Source of the DNA: Luzula sylvatica
Taxonomy: Eukaryota > Streptophyta > Magnoliopsida > Poales > Juncaceae
Direction: 5' to 3'
Assembly: GCA_946800325.1 (NCBI GenBank)
Contig: OX326960.1
Coordinates: forward strand, 52,970,855-53,034,854
Length of the DNA stretch: 64,000 nucleotides
How positions within the stretch are numbered: the first letter of the stretch is position 1; each line of letters opens with the position of its first letter. Shown piece by piece: positions 1 to 12,746 of the stretch. The position numbers were made by a program, and so were the translations under genes. A model generated the notes under the pieces. The model was not told the origin of the DNA and made no database searches. It saw only the letters and a list, made by a program, of their open reading frames with translations.

Positions 1-23
1 TTTTGTGGATTCTATTTAGCATT

Positions 24-28
<5 letters not shown>

Positions 29-65
<37 letters not shown>
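29..65. repeat. (AT)n microsatellite
   Basis: Uninterrupted AT dinucleotide run at the left edge of the window. Nothing else is recognisable between it and the copia remnant that starts near position 270. Confidence 0.9.
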
Positions 66-69
<4 letters not shown>

Positions 70-270
70 CATAATGGTTATGTATCTTTAAACCCATCGG
101 GATTTGTATTGATAGCGGTGAATGTTATCCTTGAATACTTTGCAAAAGAATTCAGGATTTTATTTTATCTATAATAGTGTGGAAGACGTGTTGGTTCTAA
201 AGAGTTATAACAACAACATTTTCCAAATATGGCACGTCTAAATATGTAGCACGACTTTCGATCACAAAGT

Positions 271-760
271 GTGTACATGTTTTGCTTAAACGAAAACGCG
301 GTTATGTGGAAAGGTTCCACAAGACCAATAATTTATGATTCTATTTACGGAGGCGAGTATATTGTGGTTATTAATCACAAAAGGAAGCGGTATGGATCAA
401 GGATACATGACCAAACTCGAGTAGTCACGAGTTATCGGATTTATGGTTGTGTATTGCGTGCGACGCAATAGTACAAGCCAAAAATGCTGAGGTCACAACC
501 ACTTCTAGCCAATACTCGGAAAATTTCATTTGATCCATGAAATTTTATGAAAGATGTGATCATAGGTATTGGAAATGTTACAAACCTTAAGAAGATTAAC
601 ACTAGCAGCAACGTGCGGACCCGTTTACAAAACCGCTCTCTCTAGTCGCGCGTGACTGTGATGCGATGACTATGGGTATGGAGATACCTAGAGGAGGAAG
701 AAAAGAGTAGAGTGTAGTTATCTAAATACGTTATCTAAATACGATAGTCCTCGCAGGTTG
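271..760 (+). pseudogene. Decayed Ty1/copia RNase H end (pol C-terminus)
   Basis: The frame opening at 271 reads like the end of a copia RNase H domain: a CLNENAVMWK stretch where families have C-x-x-G-A-V-S-W-K, then DS and EYI. After a stop near 471 the next conserved block (A-I-V-Q-A-K) appears around 460-480. The hallmark tail ADPFTKPL is readable at 615-638, followed by a methionine-rich MTMGMEIP stretch. Stops and shifts separate the blocks, so this is a dead remnant. It places the 3' end of a plus-strand copia element here, with its 3' LTR to the right. That the remaining pol lies left of the window is an inference. Confidence 0.75.
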
Positions 761-799
761 TGGGTATGGAGGTACCCATAGGTAAACGTTGTATCACCC

Positions 800-2413
800 A
801 AATACTTAATCCATATGAATGCATCCCTTTAAAAAATTTGTTTACTTAAATTAATATGCATTCACCTTATATGAAATTTGTGTGCGGGTTGTGTAATTTG
901 ATTACATGAACCCTGATTTGAACTTGTATGGACGTCGACATAATTGAGGATTATGTGCAGCGAAACCGTCACACTTAAAGTTTCATTTCTAAACATCCCT
1001 AGTCATGATTCAGTTTACTTAAGAGTGAAGCATTTACATTATCAGATAATAGACTGAACATGTACACTAGTACGTTAGCCGAGGAGATGATTATGTTTTG
1101 CTAATCATAGGACAAAGGTGTTTGTCGAATCGGGAACGTAGATATATGCTAGGTGACATATATTGGATATGACCGAAGCCGCGAGACCATGACATGGTTT
1201 AGTCATTATGGATGGACTCGCGACGAGTAGGGTATTAGGTTCTTCATACTTGAGGGGACCATCGATTGCGTTACGTGCGTAACACAATACTTTTATATGA
1301 CCTTACGCTCACCGTAACAGGGAGCCAAAACGGTCATCATTGGGTATTGTCCGAAACACGAAATTCAATATGAGTCTCCAAGATAGGAATTGTTTATTCC
1401 GAAAGGAAGAGATATCTCTTAGGCCACTCGATGAATTGATTAACGAAAACCGTGGCCACGGTCAATGATATTAATGGTTAATATCGATTGAAATTGTTAA
1501 ATCAGTTCGGAAACGAGGAATAAGTATAGTTAATCAAAATATAAGGATGACTACCACCATGCCTTTTGATTAACGGATATCGCTAACAAGAGAACTAATA
1601 ACCGCTATTCGAGATAGGCACAATGATCACAATCATTATTCGTGAAGGTTTAAAGTCGGTTGGAAAGATAATGAGATTATCTACAACTTTCGTGAAGGTT
1701 TAAAGTCGGTTGGAACGATTTAATATTTTCGTTTCAACAGAATACTGAAAGGGTGTCTGCAGTTTTCTGTCTGAAAAGGTGTATATGAGATATACATACC
1801 TTTTGGCCCATCATTATCCTGTGTGATATAAATAGGATGTTTCTCTCTCTCTCTAAAACCAATTCATTCAGTCCAACCTGTGGAATTAATAAGATTAATC
1901 CAGAATATTGAGAGTCTTTTTTCTAAGAGCGAAAGAGTGCAAAGAGAGAAAACCGAGAAAAAGAGTTTTTCTCGGTGTAGAGAATCGATCTAATCAAGCA
2001 AGTTCGCCGGTGTAGCGTCTAGGCAGTTGCATCCGCGACCGACGAACTCCGACTCACGGTGGATACAAGTAGAGGAGCGACACTTGTGGCTCTCCGATTG
2101 TGATCAAACCGTAGGAGCGATAAATGTTGGCTGTGGAAGAGTGTGGACGTGGGACGCACGAAAGACAACCTGAGGCGTGTCAAGACGGTGGGAGACGTGT
2201 GGTATGGGACGCACGGGCTAGTCACCAACGTGATACCGGAGAAGGAAAGGATGCGAGCGATCAATCCGTCATGCGTGATCAATTTCACGCTGGTAATCGT
2301 CTATCCTTCTATTGCATCGTACCCTCGAAGTCATGGCGTGATCTTGGATTTTGGGAACCGGACCGGGCCTTCATATCCGCTGCGCGGGCCCGGGGACGGA
2401 TGAATTCCCAACA
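800..2413 (+). mobile_element. Probable 3' LTR region of the decayed copia element
   Basis: This follows the copia pol tail directly. It carries a promoter-like TATAAATA at 1827-1834, a CT-rich leader just downstream, and ends CCCAACA at about 2413, the usual CA end of a copia LTR. The left LTR boundary is not clear. The part from about 1050 to 1560 is clearly related to 50860-51300, so it belongs to a dispersed family. Short ORFs here (for example 2124-2417) look accidental. Confidence 0.5.
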
Positions 2414-3339
2414 ATAATATCAAACGTAATAGTGAAAGTAATTTAATAATAATATAAAAAATTAATTTAGCATAACATAAATATAAATTATTTTAAGTCA
2501 TATGAGTTTTGTTAATTTTATATTTTTAAAAATAACATTACTGTTTTGTAAATGTTAATAAATTTAATTTTTTTGTTCGATGGATAAACTATTTTTATTT
2601 CTATTATTTTTCAAAGAAAATAATATTAAATTTGTTTGATTAAAAACACAAATATAATCAACTTAGTTTTATATGATATTAGTATAGTTGTAATTTCTAA
2701 AATAAATATTAATATTTAAAATTTTATGTAAATAAAATAATTAAAATTATTATTTGTAAAAATACATTTTTGCATTGCATTTTTTACATAATATTTTACA
2801 AATTCAAATTATGGAAAATGGTATGTATGAACTATGCTAATATGGATGTCAAAATAAAGAGAAAATTAAAACGAATATATTTGGTGAATTTTTAAAATTA
2901 AAATTCCAAAAATAATACTACTATATGTTGTATGTTCATTGTATTATATATTAAGTTATTAGTATTTCATATGTTTACTTTTCATCTTCCATTGTATTCA
3001 CATTTGATCATGTAAACTCATGTGGAATGATAAACAATTGAATAAACTTAGTCTAACATGAACCTAACCAATCAAAGTAGTCCACATCATTAATATATGT
3101 TGATGTGGATTTCTAAAAATCATTAAAACATAGTGTAAAATAAGAAACACTTAAATTGTTACAAAGAAAAAATGTTTATAAAAAATCAATGATTAATCAA
3201 TGGTCTAAATTTTGCCACATATTATAATCCATGGTTAAAAAAGAAAAGTGATGATGTTAAAAAGAAAGTGATGATGTAGCACAAAGAAATTGCACAAAGT
3301 TGGGTCCAAAATAAGGGTGGGTAAATTATAAATTTTTGA
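2414..3339 (-). mobile_element. Truncated non-autonomous Helitron (5' part)
   Basis: AT-rich DNA whose right part (about 3000-3339) aligns by eye with 49000-49303 in the same orientation. Shared blocks include CATGAACCTAAC, TTGCCACATAT and TCCAAAATAAGGG. On the minus strand both copies begin TCAAAAATT, the TC start expected for a Helitron, here preceded by A. The 3' hairpin and CTAG end present in the 48164-49303 copy are missing, so the left part was lost, probably at the copia LTR junction at 2413. Confidence 0.55.
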
Positions 3340-3820
3340 TATTACTAATTAATTGTTAATTGATACACTCTAGTTATATATTATTTTTTATTAATCGTTA
3401 ATCCAGTCTTGTTAATTAGAGTGTTAATTAGGAATCGTGATGCCATCACGATTCTTGTGGAGAAATGGGGGGCATAATAGAACTTTCCAAATAATTATTT
3501 TATCTCGGATGTCGTGTGTTTGTGTATCTTGTAGTGTACTTTTGATTAAACTTTAATTTCTAATTATTATATTTAGAGTAAATTAGTAGTAGAATCAGAT
3601 ATTATCCTGAAACAATCAGATATTATCCTGTAAAAATTGACATTTGAAATTCACTTCCAGTGTAACCTATCTTTTGTGTGCTGATATAAGTTAAGAGCCA
3701 GAGACAGTCTTTGTTTGTGCTGCTTGCTTGGCTTATAATCAATTAGTGCTACATTTTTTAATTTGAATATAATTTGTATTCCATTTTTAACCTATACAAA
3801 TGAGTATAGTTCCTTCGTGC
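3340..3820. other. Intergenic DNA, no gene seen
   Basis: AT-rich sequence without a supportable gene. It contains a perfect 11-bp inverted repeat with a one-base centre (GAATCGTGATG / CATCACGATTC) at 3432-3454. The segment from about 3822 rightwards is homologous to the 3' flank of the right FUT copy (from about 60520). Confidence 0.5.
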
Positions 3821-3994
3821 CATGTTTTAAAATATGCCCTCAATGACCTCAATTTATTAATGAACAGTATTTTGTAATAACACCGCGTGGCGCGTATAGG
3901 AGAAATAAAAACAGAACGTAAAATTTCCATTACTTCACTTGAATATAAAAACATAATAAAGTCATATACAATTTCAATGAATCAATATACATCA

Positions 3995-5938
3995 CTAGAT
4001 CCCACCGTATCCGAACAGTTTAAGACCCGTCGGCACATCTTCACAAGGCCTAACAAAGGGCTCGATTTTCGCAGCATTTAGATCCTCCTTTCCGTTGCAT
4101 TTAAGTATGGGAGGTGAATGTAAACAAGGCTCAACCGATTCAGGCCTAACACAAATCGGTCGTAGCCCGTTTTGCAACCAACCCGGTGTTCTGATGATCC
4201 ATGGTTTTATACCTGCAAGACTATGACCTACATATCCAAATGTAGACCAAGATGTAATGGCCATTTTATCGCAATAACTTAGTAAGAATATTTCTGCCAA
4301 CGCTTGTTGGTTATGCGACTTGTCGTTTGTTTTTGCTCCTCTTCATGACTAGGTTGGTAAACAAAAATCTTATCGTTCGGCATGGCTGAATTGTTTCTGT
4401 ACATCTTGCTGATATTATCATAGTACTCTGAATACAACGAAAGCACTAAAATAACAAGCTTTTCGTGGTTCGAACTCGAGTTGTTTACACCGAGTTGATC
4501 AGGTAAAAGGGTCATGTTTCGCAAGCAATCAAGGGTGCGTTCGAACATTTTCTCTAATGGCACTTTGTCTTGAGGGAAGATTCGGATCTGAAGTCCGACT
4601 CGTTTATCATAATTTGCAAGGTACTGTTTATAGGACTTATCGATGATCGGACAGGATTTGACGGGTGGAACAAATACCGCCCTAGATGGTAAAAAACCGA
4701 TTCCTTTACAGGAAACATATTTTCTAATTCTTCCGCATACATTCGCATTAAAAACAAAGCTACTGCATAATAACTGTCTGATCTTACTATTATCCAATTT
4801 ATCTTTTGAATTAGTTTCTGGTCATTTTCACAAAATATATGGTTTATCAAACGAAGACCTTGATTCCCCAAGTCCAAAAACACATATGGTGGAAGTGATT
4901 CTGCACTGGCATTTGCATTATTATCGATTGTTTTGTTCTCTGCCATGAACGTGTAGCTTTCTGGTGAATCTTTATTTAACTTCCAAAAATATTTGATAGG
5001 GAAATCAGAAGGTAAAACCCAAGAACTCTCGGGAAAAGGCTCGCAAAATAGGTCATGCATTTCATTTGTCATATCGATTAATAAAACTCGGTTTGTGAGG
5101 AGGGAGAAAAGAAAGGCAGAGACAAGAGATAACATTCTATTGCCTATGCCGCAGGTTTGGGTCGAAACTAAATATTGGCAGTCCGAGTGCTCGAAATTTT
5201 TACCGGATTTTAGTTGCTCAACAGCCTTTTGGTAGCTCTCAGTTAATGGGCCACATTTTTTATGATGTTCTTCATAGCTTCTTAATCTTTGTATGAGATA
5301 AGGAGATAATGGAAGAGGTGATGATTTCCGGTATAGTGAGGACCTGTACCGGCTCATGCATGATTGATTGTCGAAATTAGGCGAGAGCAATCCACCGAGA
5401 GGTTTATTTGATTGATCGTCGAGATTAGGTGAAAGCAATCCACCGAGAGGTTTGTTTGATTGATCGTCGAGATTAGGGGAAAGCAATCCACCGAGAGGTT
5501 TGTTTGATTGATCGTCGAGATTAGGTGAAAGCAATCCACCGAGAGGTTTGTTTGATTGATCGTCGAGATTAGGTGAAAGCAATCCACTGAGAGGTTCGTT
5601 ATACGTTACTGCAAACAAGAACACATAAAAATTGAAGATAAATGTTATATAAATTTCTTTAAAAATAAATTAATATTGCGAAAAGGCTACTATTTTCGCA
5701 AAAAAAAAAAAGGAATATAACGACAACACAAATATAACTACAAATAATACAAAAAATATCATTAACCTGTTTTATGTCTGTGATCGAACGGGTGAGACGA
5801 GACCCTAAACGAGCTCAGTCTAACCCAAAATAATAACACAAACAAAGAGAGACCGATCAATATTCCAAACGCCACCACCTCGGTGTTCTTGGCTCTCCGC
5901 CATTTCATCAACCTCGGTATCTCATTCTCTTTTATCAT
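3995..5938 (-). pseudogene. Broken copy of a xyloglucan-type alpha-1,2-fucosyltransferase (GT37), left copy
   Basis: Two exons are visible on the minus strand. Exon 1 (5938-5767, 57 codons) encodes a short basic N-terminus and one hydrophobic signal anchor at about residues 22-39, as in Golgi type II enzymes. The intron is 5766-5609 (GT-AG, phase 1). Exon 2 starts at 5608. It keeps the conserved C-Q-Y-L-V, G-I-G-N-R-M-L-S-L-V, K-R-V-G-L-Q-I-R, S-W-S-T-F-G-Y and E-P-C-x-H-S-P-P blocks of plant FUTs. Compared with the near-identical copy at 62217-64000 it has a net 4-bp loss near 4648, a 1-bp loss in the T run at 4330-4334, and a stop codon changed to a Tyr codon that adds four residues. The conserved motifs now lie in three different frames, so a full enzyme cannot be made. 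The family transfers fucose to xyloglucan or related wall glycans in the Golgi. Confidence 0.85.
5401..5592 (-). repeat. 48-bp in-frame minisatellite in FUT left copy
   Basis: Four 48-bp units (boundaries at 5401, 5449, 5497, 5545), nearly identical. They encode four copies of a 16-residue unit LLSPNLDDQSNKPLGG, preceded and followed by diverged partial copies. The unit overlaps the spot where other plant FUTs have a single conserved D-K-L-L-G-G-L-L motif. Confidence 0.95.
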
Positions 5939-6365
5939 CTTAATTTAATCTCGTCTTTCTTCCCCCCTTCGTCTAAAGAAGCTTAGATCAATTTCAGAAG
6001 ATTATGAGTGAATCCAACTCGTTAATATCTTGATCAGCTGGGTCCCACAGTATTATCTATTTTGTAGCGCTATTTCATTGAATAATGAAATGATACATTT
6101 TTTGGCAAAGAGATCAAGTGATGAACTCTCTCTCTCCTAAACGAACAGTAAATGAAGTATTATAAGGGAAAATATAAGTAGCCTCCAAACTCAATAAAAC
6201 ATCATTGATGTGTCAATCGAGAATGTTTTATTAGATTGATTATTTCTTTTAATTGAATCAATTAAATTAAACATTAATTTGAGAATTAATCAATCCAACC
6301 AACTCATTAAAACAGTTTCGATTGACGCATCAATGATATACATCAAGAATGTGCGGGGCTCCATA
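5939..6365 (-). other. Upstream flank of FUT left copy with a small foldback element
   Basis: Non-coding flank of the broken FUT gene. It contains a foldback unit at 6201-6337 whose 20-bp ends (ATCATTGATGTGTCAATCGA and its complement with one mismatch) are inverted and whose inner arms also pair, as expected for a small MITE. No target-site duplication was confirmed. Confidence 0.5.
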
Positions 6366-9237
6366 TCTAACCTCATATTATAATTCTCCCCCTCCTATTA
6401 AATTTAGGATACAAAGCCATACAAGAGGCCACGTTGCCCTTTGATTATTATCGATTTAATTTACCTTCTCATCTCACTTTTCGGTCTTGTGTAAAAAAGT
6501 CGAAAAGAAAAAAAAAAGCAACCTGCTTTCTACCATGCTTGGCATTGTCTCATCGTACGGGAAAAAATGCACGATTACGATTGCTCAACTCCAACAATGG
6601 AGGCAGAGAAGCCTAGGTCACGCAAAGAGAGTGCTTCATCTCTTATTATCTCCATCGATGTAATGAGCAGCCATAGTTTGCTGGAGAAGGCTGGAGAGAA
6701 CGGAGAAAAAGGATGCTGGAGAGCAAGGAAGAGAGGGTGATGGGTGACGAAGGGCTCTCTCTTACTACTGGATGCATGTCAACTGTTCCACGAAATGTCA
6801 AAGACGAAACCTCACTTGGTACTGCATACAAATTGAGTTAAATGGTACAAATTGAAAATTGGGTTTGTTTAATTACCTTGAGATTCATCCATTTAAATGG
6901 TATAAAAGAGTTAAATCTTCCGGCAAACTGATCGAGCATGGCTCTGAAGCTCCTCACTTCGCATGGCTTCTTCTTAGGACATGGTAGCGATAAAAAAGTT
7001 AAATCAGGAGAAGATGTGGCCTCTACGAACAAAGGCATACATACATACCAGAAAAGAGAACGAAAAGGTAAATTAAATGAATGTTCTTTTCAGTATAAAC
7101 TATGAATTAGCTCTGAAATCTCAATTTAATCTCAATATGCATATATTTAGATTATAAATTTGAGAATTTCGCGTGGCTTTCTAAAACCGCAAGAGAAAGT
7201 AACTGCTAAACCTGGTAAGCCTTCATTCTTTCTTAATTTGTCAAACATCGCAACTAATTGCAATTAATCTCTCCTTCTGTGAATTTAATTTTAAATTTTG
7301 TGGTAATTTCATGTATGCTCCTGAAAAATGTCAGAATATATCGCCTATACCTTAACAAAATGAACATTACAGGTACCCTACAAAATACAAGAAATTTCAT
7401 GTATACCCCTCATTTCCATTTTTGTTTCGAAATTTCCCCAACCAATTCTTGCTTCGTTAGCGTCATTTTCTTAGAAAAATGGAAACATAGGGGTATTTAT
7501 GATATTTCTAATGTTTTATATTTTTTGCAGATATGACATGTTTCATGTCGGGATCGACTAAGATGGAGACTATATATTTCCCTGATACTGAAAGAAATGG
7601 GGGAATGTGGCAGTGGCATTTTGGCAAAATATGTCATAAATGTGACTCTTATTGATTCTGGTCCTCGCGATGGTTTTGTTGGAATTGCTGCCCCCACCAT
7701 TGCCGAAATTCTACCAGTCAGTGTATCGATTTAATAAATTATTTTCATGTTTACCCTTCACAAAAGTTGAAATATCAAATTTACCATTCCGTCACAAATT
7801 TGATGTATTTTTTCGGGCTCAAATTTTGTTTGGGTAAATTTTGATAATTTTTTAATTTGGTATTTTGTGATTTTTCAGTTGGATTTTTTCAGCTTTCGGT
7901 GGAGAAATCCTTTGCCAGGTAAAAATATACTTAATTTATCTTAATTTCGTGGTCAACTTTTTTTGATTTAATTCCTTTGATGTACATATTTATTTATTTT
8001 ACCGCCAGATGTATTTCTTTGCTCCGTAAGCGACGTAACAGTTACGAATTCAATCGATCCAAGAAACCGCAACATGGAGATTTGTCCTGAGGTGGCATCA
8101 CATTTCATTTTTCAAAAAATTACGGAACCACCCTTCCAAAATTATCAAAAATAAATTTGATTTACATTTCATTGACATTTGTATTTCAGGGGATACTTAA
8201 ACTAAAATTGAAAGGTCGAGGCTTGGCTTTCGTCGTCCCTGGCGGATCCAGTAATTATTCTCAACTTTAATTACAATTAAGTAAAAATGATTTGTTGCTT
8301 TGATGCCTTTACTTGTTTTTGGATTTTTTTGTTTTTTGCAGAATAATAACCAAGTATTGCCTACTCTGATCAAAAAAAGAGCAATGATGAGGGTGGATAA
8401 GCGCGAGCGCAAATCAGATGCCAAAACCTTGTGAGCCAAGGTAAAATTTGCAAATATTGCTAAAGACCCCTATATTATTTGAAATTGCACTTGAGTCCCT
8501 CATAGACACTTTAATATTTTATTGAATATAGAAATATATTAAAAAATATCTGATATATTTTTTCTTTTTTCATGTGAAAATGGTGGAGGACACATTAAGA
8601 AACTTCCGAAGTAAATTAGAGTCATTATGCAAAGAACTTATGCTTAGATATGATAATTGAATCGAACATGTTATTAAAATAGCACAAACAATTTTATGCT
8701 TAGATTAAAGTAAATTCATCTAATTGTCATTTTTTGGTAATATTGTTTTTTTAATCAGGTTTTGTTTCTTGGCAAAACAATTTGTACTCCTCTCGAGAGT
8801 TTCCTCCCCCCCTAATATCTCTCTAAATGCCAGGGGTGATTTCGTCATTTCACATTGCATTTTTTTTATGGATGCATTTGTTCGTTGGTTGTTGATGATG
8901 CACATTGCATTTGTGAATGGGGCCATGATTTTCGATTTCCAATTACACAATGGATGGCAGAAGGAAAACATGGATAGCCAATACTACTGCATTTGATGTT
9001 GGAATATGTGGGTTTATAAGCATGGTAATTAATGATGTTAAATATTTATTTTTTAACTAAGTTTTTTAGTTATTTTTTATTTTATCTACTTGTAATATTA
9101 TTTTGTCATGTTGGTTTGGTTTTTATTTGATTATTGAGGAAATATATTACAAATAACATAAAATAACAAGAAAATAATTAAATCACATTTTTTACTAAAT
9201 AATATATTCCGCAGCGAAGCACGGGCTATTTTCCTAG
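6366..9237 (+). mobile_element. Non-autonomous Helitron
   Basis: The right end is CCGCAGCGAAGCACGGGC followed by a short AT tract and CTAG at 9234-9237, then T: the hairpin plus CTRR end typical of Helitrons. The left end is TCTAACCTC preceded by A. The first 75 bases (pyrimidine-rich CTCCCCCTCCTATTAA, then GGATAC, then a GCCACGTT block) match the start of the Helitron-like unit at 41251-44724. No Rep/helicase is recognisable, so it must move in trans. Short open stretches inside have exon-like GT/AG edges, but I recognise no product. Confidence 0.6.
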
Positions 9238-9917
9238 TTTGTCTTAAAAGAACAAAAGGGCATGTCCCTTAGTTGGAAATGGATAGAATGCATCTCCTAA
9301 CATTCGTTTACACTAGGGAGTTTGTTTATGTAAATGCTTTACTTTACCTAAACACACTTTATTATTATTAACTTAGCTAGTTGACTTTCATAAAAAATAA
9401 GTTTCTATTTTCCGAAGAACTATAATCTAACTAGAAAAATTCTATAATTTTAAAATAAAGGATACTTACAGAAATTTTATTTTATCCCACAACTCATCTC
9501 TCCCATTCTCTGTGCATGTTAATTAATCATTGAGGATAAGTGAAGAATACATATCAATTTCAACGTACCAATAAGAATACATATTAATTAAACGTTGAGT
9601 CATTTTTACATATAAATTTAGTGTCATTTTGATGTTAATTGAGTTACTAATGAATCATTAATCATCAACAAATGATGTCACGTAACATCAAGAATAAAAA
9701 TCACGAATCATTGGGACATTTTATACGGCCTCTTTCCATTAGGTCCCTTCACGGATTTAAAATGTCAAATTTGTATTGCAAATATCGAATTTATCATTTC
9801 AAATTTTAATATCTATCTGATTAATCCAAAATTAACTTTTCAATTAAGTTTCTCAAACAATAATCGTTGTCACGATCAAGGAAGAAATACTAGTAACAAT
9901 AATTGCTCAAATGTTAC
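9238..9917. other. Intergenic DNA, nothing recognised
   Basis: AT-rich sequence between a Helitron end and a SINE. I see no gene, clear repeat structure or RNA. Confidence 0.4.
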
Positions 9918-10060
9918 CAATGGTCTCTTAGTTTAGTTGTAAAGTGTTGAACACAATATATCAAATGTCAAGAGTTCAAGTTTCATTTATATTACAAATA
10001 AAAAATGAAACAATTTATTTATTTATTTATGAATTATGTTTCATTTAAAAAAAAAAAATG
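9918..10060 (+). mobile_element. tRNA-derived SINE
   Basis: A short unit with a tRNA-like internal promoter: an A-box-like TTAGTTTAGTTGTAAAG at about 9931-9947 and a B-box-like GAGTTCAAG 50 bases later. It ends in an A-rich run (12 A) at about 10058. This is the layout of a plant SINE. A functional tRNA is excluded because acceptor and anticodon stems cannot be formed. Confidence 0.5.
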
Positions 10061-10345
10061 GATTCGATCAGTTCCGAGGTGATTTCCTCGGCCTAATGGT
10101 TTGACGGGATAGACGCCTTGCAGTCAAACAATCGCTCTAACTATGCAATTTATGGTTAATTGGGGCTAATTAAGGACTACTAATTAGGATAAATTAGGGC
10201 CGAAATAGAGTTAATTTTGACTTAGTATAATTAATTGAGAATTAGTTATGCTGGTTTAGTATTGACTAGGGACGGATTATGTCAATTATGGCTTGATTAG
10301 GGTCAATTGACGATTAGTTAGGGATTATAGTAACTTTTAGATTAA
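10061..10345. other. Low-complexity AATTAGGG-like DNA
   Basis: A stretch repeating words such as AATTAGG, GGGCTAATT and TTAGGG at irregular spacing. It is not a regular telomere-type array. It ends at the Helitron terminus at 10346. Confidence 0.4.
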
Positions 10346-12746
10346 CTAGTTTTTTCCCCGCGCTATTGCGCGGGATTTTTTTGGGTTTGCAGGATTCTTG
10401 GGGTAACTATCTCTGTATTTGTTCTTATTATGAGAATTTTTTCTTTTTGTGATGAACTCATTGGTTGTTTGATATTGAATTTTGTGCGGCAGTAGCACAT
10501 GTAAAAATATCACTTCGAAAAGAGAATGCACATTAATGAGAAAACCGTCATGACATTAACAACACCATTGCAAAGAAAATCAAAACTGTTATTTTGACAT
10601 TATGAACAACGCTAGCAAAATCAACCAAAATCATGAACCTTATGTTCCAACAACTGAATCAAACAATCCTTAATTTGTGTTTTGATTGTTAATTTAGGAA
10701 CCAAAAAGTAGGCCTCAGAAAATAATTTGTGCAAACAATTTATGCGCAAGGAGCACTCCTAGAATTATTTGGAATGAGCATTAAATCGTCAAAACTGAAG
10801 CAAAGAACACACGTAACAGATCTAGTGCTCATTTCTGAATAATTTTTGGTTGCTTGGGCTCAAGCAAAATCCGCATACATATGCCATCTTTTTCATCACT
10901 GGCAGCAAGCTTATAAGTCTCAACTCTTTTTTGTCTGAGAATTTGCAAGCATGAAAAATATTTTTTCGCAAAATGAACACTCCGACATTTATTTCAAACA
11001 GAGATTAAGTTGCTACAGCTTGAACGAACATCATACGGTTCGTGGAGTGGTTTCCAATTCTTCAATTAAGATGTCCAGTTAAAATCTTAAATGGAAAGAA
11101 CGTATAAATTTGGTGAAGAGGACCAATATGGATTATTCGGTGAAGAGGGCCGATATGGTTTTTTTGGATCCAGATGCATGGAGATCTCTAGTTTATGAAA
11201 TCAACTACAGAGGAGACAATGGAAATAGCAAAAAAAATGTAAAGAAATAAGTATACAAACCTTTCATAAATGATAAATCGGAGAATTGAGTAAGAAAATA
11301 ATCCTGCCGCCAGAGGGTAAAAGCCTCGCAGGGCATTTTGGTAATTCTTGTATTTTGGGCATATATAGCGTTCGTTCGTTGCAAATTTCGCTCAAATTTA
11401 GATTCGCAATATCCACATCAGGGTTTAGATTTGCTACCCACCTGCACATTAAATATTTTGAATGATAATATATAATCATAATGGTACGGTTCACTGGTAC
11501 CGTAATTATATCTCAACAAACTTGCAAAAGAATAAAAAATAAGATGAAACAATAACTAACGTCTTAAATATTCTAAGCCATCCAGAGGTGGGCCCGATTC
11601 GAAATCTGATTCGCCTTCAACAAATCGAGTCCCTTGTTCCACTGCTTCGAGGCTTTTGATTGTTTTTTATTTGCTTCTTCAAACTCTGAAATCGTCTCTT
11701 TTGCTGAAATATTACCAATCTGTTCCAACATAACATAAATAAAGAAGAACGCATATTTCAGATCAAAATTGAAATAATTTTGTAAAAAAAAAATCATCTC
11801 TAATTTCTCTTTTACAGCTATAGGTTGTCTATGTAGAGTACTAATCTACTTTCTTTGAGGCTTGAATGTTTCCTTTCAAACAAAAGTTTACAATTAATAA
11901 ACCTAAACACCTTCGAAAACTCTCGAGAAATGAATCTGATTTTCTTTGAAGAAGATATTATTATTATTATTATACATACAAATGCCGAAGCTTGAAATTT
12001 GACAGAATTTGGAGATCAACAAATATAATCATTTTGTCGAACACCTTGCAAGCAGTGTTTCCAATGTCAACCTAAAATCAATCGAAAAAAGGATATCATC
12101 TCAGCAATGTTCGAATAAGCAATCGAAATAACAAAGAAACAATTCCCAATTATTTATCCAGAGAACACTGCGACAGAAAATACAAAACCAAGGCTTAATT
12201 TGAACATAAATACCCAAATCCAAAAATCTCTAAATCAAGAAAAGAATCATAAACACAAACCTGTTTAACAACCAATAATCACCGGAATCGAGACTCATGC
12301 CCAAATCTTCTTCAATCTTCATCAATCGTATCGAGATCTAAATGGTCAGGGTTTTGCTCGCTTCGTTCTTCGTCAATCGTGTTGACACTAAGAAGTGGGT
12401 GGAGAGGCAGCTGCCATGGTGAGCCGGTTCGTCGACAGCCGTTGTCGCCAGCGTTTTATCGTCGCTAGGGTTTCCATGCGATCCACGTTTTCTTTTTCCT
12501 TTTTTTCATGGCTCACAAAAATGAGAGGAGAGAGAGAGGGATGGGGAGTAAGGGCATAAGGGGGAGAAAATGTTGGGTACACTCGGTCCATGTGGATCAT
12601 GTATTGTCAGCATGCCAAGGTTCACGTGAGCCGAGTTCACTGAAAACACGACCGTCCGATTGTCATCAAATTTGATGGAACGGTTCAAAATGAAAGAATG
12701 ACGTGGAAGCAGGAAAATAATGCAATTTTGTTTACTTTATAGTTTA
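10346..12746 (-). mobile_element. Non-autonomous Helitron, minus strand
   Basis: On the minus strand the left end is a perfect 7-bp stem CCCGCGC / GCGCGGG (10357-10374), an A-rich spacer and CTAG at 10346-10349, then T: a classic Helitron 3' end. The 5' end is placed near 12746 by a Helitron-like AT-rich start followed by a CCACGTCA block; it is approximate. The body holds a possible captured gene fragment (next entry). Confidence 0.6.
11573..12298 (-). pseudogene. Possible captured gene fragment inside Helitron, unrecognised
   Basis: On the minus strand there is an ATG at 12298 with a short open stretch, then acceptor-like sites opening onto further stretches. The last (from about 11725 to 11594) reads a polar, coiled-coil-like segment with many Glu, Lys and Ser. 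I do not recognise the product. Exon phases do not all join cleanly, so it may be a decayed transduplicate or chance. Confidence 0.2.

Noticed and set aside
2124..2417. 97-residue plus-strand ORF
   Set aside because: Overlaps another open frame in a GC-richer LTR leader; no conserved residues and likely non-coding.
10141..10340. Interstitial telomere repeat
   Set aside because: TTAGGG-like words are irregular, and plant telomeres are TTTAGGG; no tandem register.
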